A stretch of DNA of 64,000 bases, taken from the NCBI GenBank assembly GCA_012861695.1, contig JAAOOA010000061.1, forward strand, positions 95,001 to 159,000. The letters run 5' to 3'. The notes beneath the pieces were generated by a model. The model worked only from the letters and a program-made list of their open reading frames with translations, ran no database searches and had not been told where the DNA came from. The DNA is from Trematomus loennbergii (Eukaryota > Chordata > Actinopteri > Perciformes > Nototheniidae). Below are positions 1 through 64,000 of the stretch, piece after piece (position 1 is the stretch's first letter; each line of letters opens with the position of its first letter). Made by a program: the position numbers and the translations under genes.

Positions 1-612
1 TAAAAGTAGAAGTACTCAGGTCTTGTACTTGAGTAAAAGTAGAAGTACTCAGATCTTGTACTTGAGTAAAAGTAGAAGTACTCAGATCTTGTACTTGAGT
101 AAAAGTAGAAGTACTCAGTATTGTACTTGAGTAAAAGTAGAAGTACTCAGATCTTGTACTTGAGTAAAAGTAGAAGTACTCAGATCTTGTACTTGAGTAA
201 AAGTAGAAGTACTCAGATCTTGTACTTGAGTAAAAGTAGAAGTACTCAGATCTTGTACTTGAGTAAAAGTAGAAGTACTCAGATCTTGTACTTGAGTAAA
301 AGTAGAAGTACTCAGATCTTGTACTTGAGTAAAAAAAGTACTCAGATCTTGTCTTGAGTAAAAGTAGAAGTACTCAGATCTTGTACTTGAGTAAAAGTAG
401 AAGTACTCAGATCTTGTACTTGAGTAAAAGTAGAAGTACTCAGATCTTGTACTTGAGTAAAAGTAGAAGTACTCAGATCTTGTACTTGAGTAAAAGTAGA
501 AGTACTCAGATCTTGTACTTGAGTAAAAGTAGAAGTACTCAGATCTTGTACTTGAGTAAAAGTAGAAGTACTCAGATCTTGTACTTGAGTAAAAGTAGAA
601 GTACCAGAGTGT
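1..612. repeat. 33-bp minisatellite, about 18 copies
   Basis: Tandem unit around TACTTGAGTAAAAGTAGAAG plus TACTCAGATCTTG. Because 33 is divisible by three, every frame reads an 11-residue repeat (such as YLSKSRSTQIL) without stops; these are not proteins. One shortened unit lies at 330-350. Confidence 0.95.
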
Positions 613-1057
613 AGGAATACTCTGTTACAGTAAAAGTCCTGCATTCAAAATGTTCCTCAAGTAAAAGTAGAAAAGTATTCTCATCAAAATATAGTGAAAG
701 TAGCGACAGTAAAAGTAGTCATTGTGCAGATTGGTCCATTTCAGAATAATATATATGATATGTTTTATAATGATTGATCATGAAAGTGTTCTCAAAGCTG
801 GTAAAGGTGCAGCTAGTTTGAATGACTTTGTATACTGCAGGGTAGCTTGTGATTTACTCCAGGTGGAACTAAAGTCTGATTTAACACTTGATTATATTTC
901 ACATCATTCATCCACATCTGTAAAGTAACAAAGGTATTAAATACATGTAGTGGAGTAGAAGTACAAGTAGCATAAATGGAAATACTCAAGTAAAGTACCT
1001 AAAATTTTACTTAAGTACAGTACTTGAGTAAATGTACTTAGTTACTTCCCACCTCTG
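1..1057 (-). mobile_element. Non-autonomous hAT-like element with 33-bp minisatellite (partial)
   Basis: Ends at 1057 with CCCACCTCTG, the inverse of the CAGAGGTGGG terminus seen at 5364 and 11817. Internal sequence 620-1050 matches 5390-5840 in inverse orientation. Its other end is outside the window. Confidence 0.75.
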
Positions 1058-1090
1058 CTTACTAATGAACATTTGGACAGGAAGTCTCAC

Positions 1091-63716
<62,626 letters not shown>

Positions 63717-64000
63717 CTGAGTGAAACGTGGAAAGATAGAAGAGTCAGATATCCCATACACTTAATTTACAGTAGCTGTATTCGGATAGAAGACCAAAAG
63801 AAGAAGAACGCATCGATTGTAGGTCACATTTTATCGAGAAAATATTATATTTTCTAAACAAATAGTCAACGACGACTGTTCTGGCTTCGCCAATTATTTG
63901 GTGCGTTATAGTGACCCCTTCTGGTTAGTACCCATACTGCAGAAAGCAGTTCTTTTTAGTTCCCATGTGATGGGAAGTTAGCTCAAGACATTTTAAAATG
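63717..64000. other. Intron at right edge
   Basis: Intronic sequence upstream of array Ig 1. No feature recognised; the gene continues beyond the window. Confidence 0.5.

Noticed and set aside
1..612. Regular 33-bp repeats that might suggest a CRISPR array or a repeat protein
   Set aside because: No unique spacers between units; it is a head-to-tail minisatellite inside a hAT-like element in a eukaryotic intron.

Overview
This window is teleost fish genomic DNA. It is dominated by one large gene, obscurin (obscn), read on the minus strand across nearly the whole window. The teleost assignment rests on the obscurin protein sequence, on the density of short DNA-transposon relics in the introns (hAT, Tc1, TTAA-flanked MITEs), on tRNA-derived SINEs with teleost-type tails, and on a 5'-truncated R2-like retrotransposon. 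I cannot tell which teleost obscurin paralogue this is, nor the species.

In gene order (high to low coordinates): 63.7-28.9 kb holds 33 immunoglobulin (Ig) exons, nearly all about 267 bp and phase 1-1, one Ig per exon. The last 16 (39.9-28.9 kb) belong to a strongly homogenised subfamily. Within it a block of three exons is repeated with a period of about 1.39 kb. 28.6-26.3 kb is one 2.3-kb exon: a long Lys/Glu/Pro-rich linker, an IQ motif, an Ig domain and a PQTQDL coding repeat. 26.2-25.5 kb has three small linker exons. 23.0-15.2 kb carries SH3, RhoGEF (DH) and PH exons. 13.1-8.5 kb carries two further Ig domains and a linker, 4.8-3.0 kb another linker and Ig, and 2.95-1.09 kb the first exons of the first protein kinase domain, ending at its HLDIK catalytic loop. 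The 5' part of the gene lies beyond the right edge. The rest of the kinase lies beyond the left edge. Splice phases agree from exon to exon almost everywhere, which is the strongest support for the model.

Many otherwise well-conserved exons carry one-base indels. They are concentrated in the near-identical Ig block (14 of 16 exons, against 4 of 17 in the diverged block). This looks more like residual long-read consensus error in unpolishable repeats than a dead gene, but the sequence alone cannot decide.

The introns hold most of the remaining signal: an almost complete but broken hAT transposon with perfect 8-bp target duplications, an R2-like retrotransposon fragment flanked on both sides by (TG)n, hAT relics carrying 33-bp or 37-bp minisatellites, a seven-copy TTAA-flanked MITE family with a nested MITE, a Tc1 relic with a nested element, two solo LTRs with 5-bp target duplications, two very large (TAC)n arrays, and a 12-bp minisatellite that opens long spurious reading frames. 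I saw no second cellular protein-coding gene, no confident RNA gene and no CRISPR array. I also do not see a clearly new biological system. The most unusual items are the homogenised Ig block, the (TG)n-embedded retroelement and the coding repeats in the linker exon.
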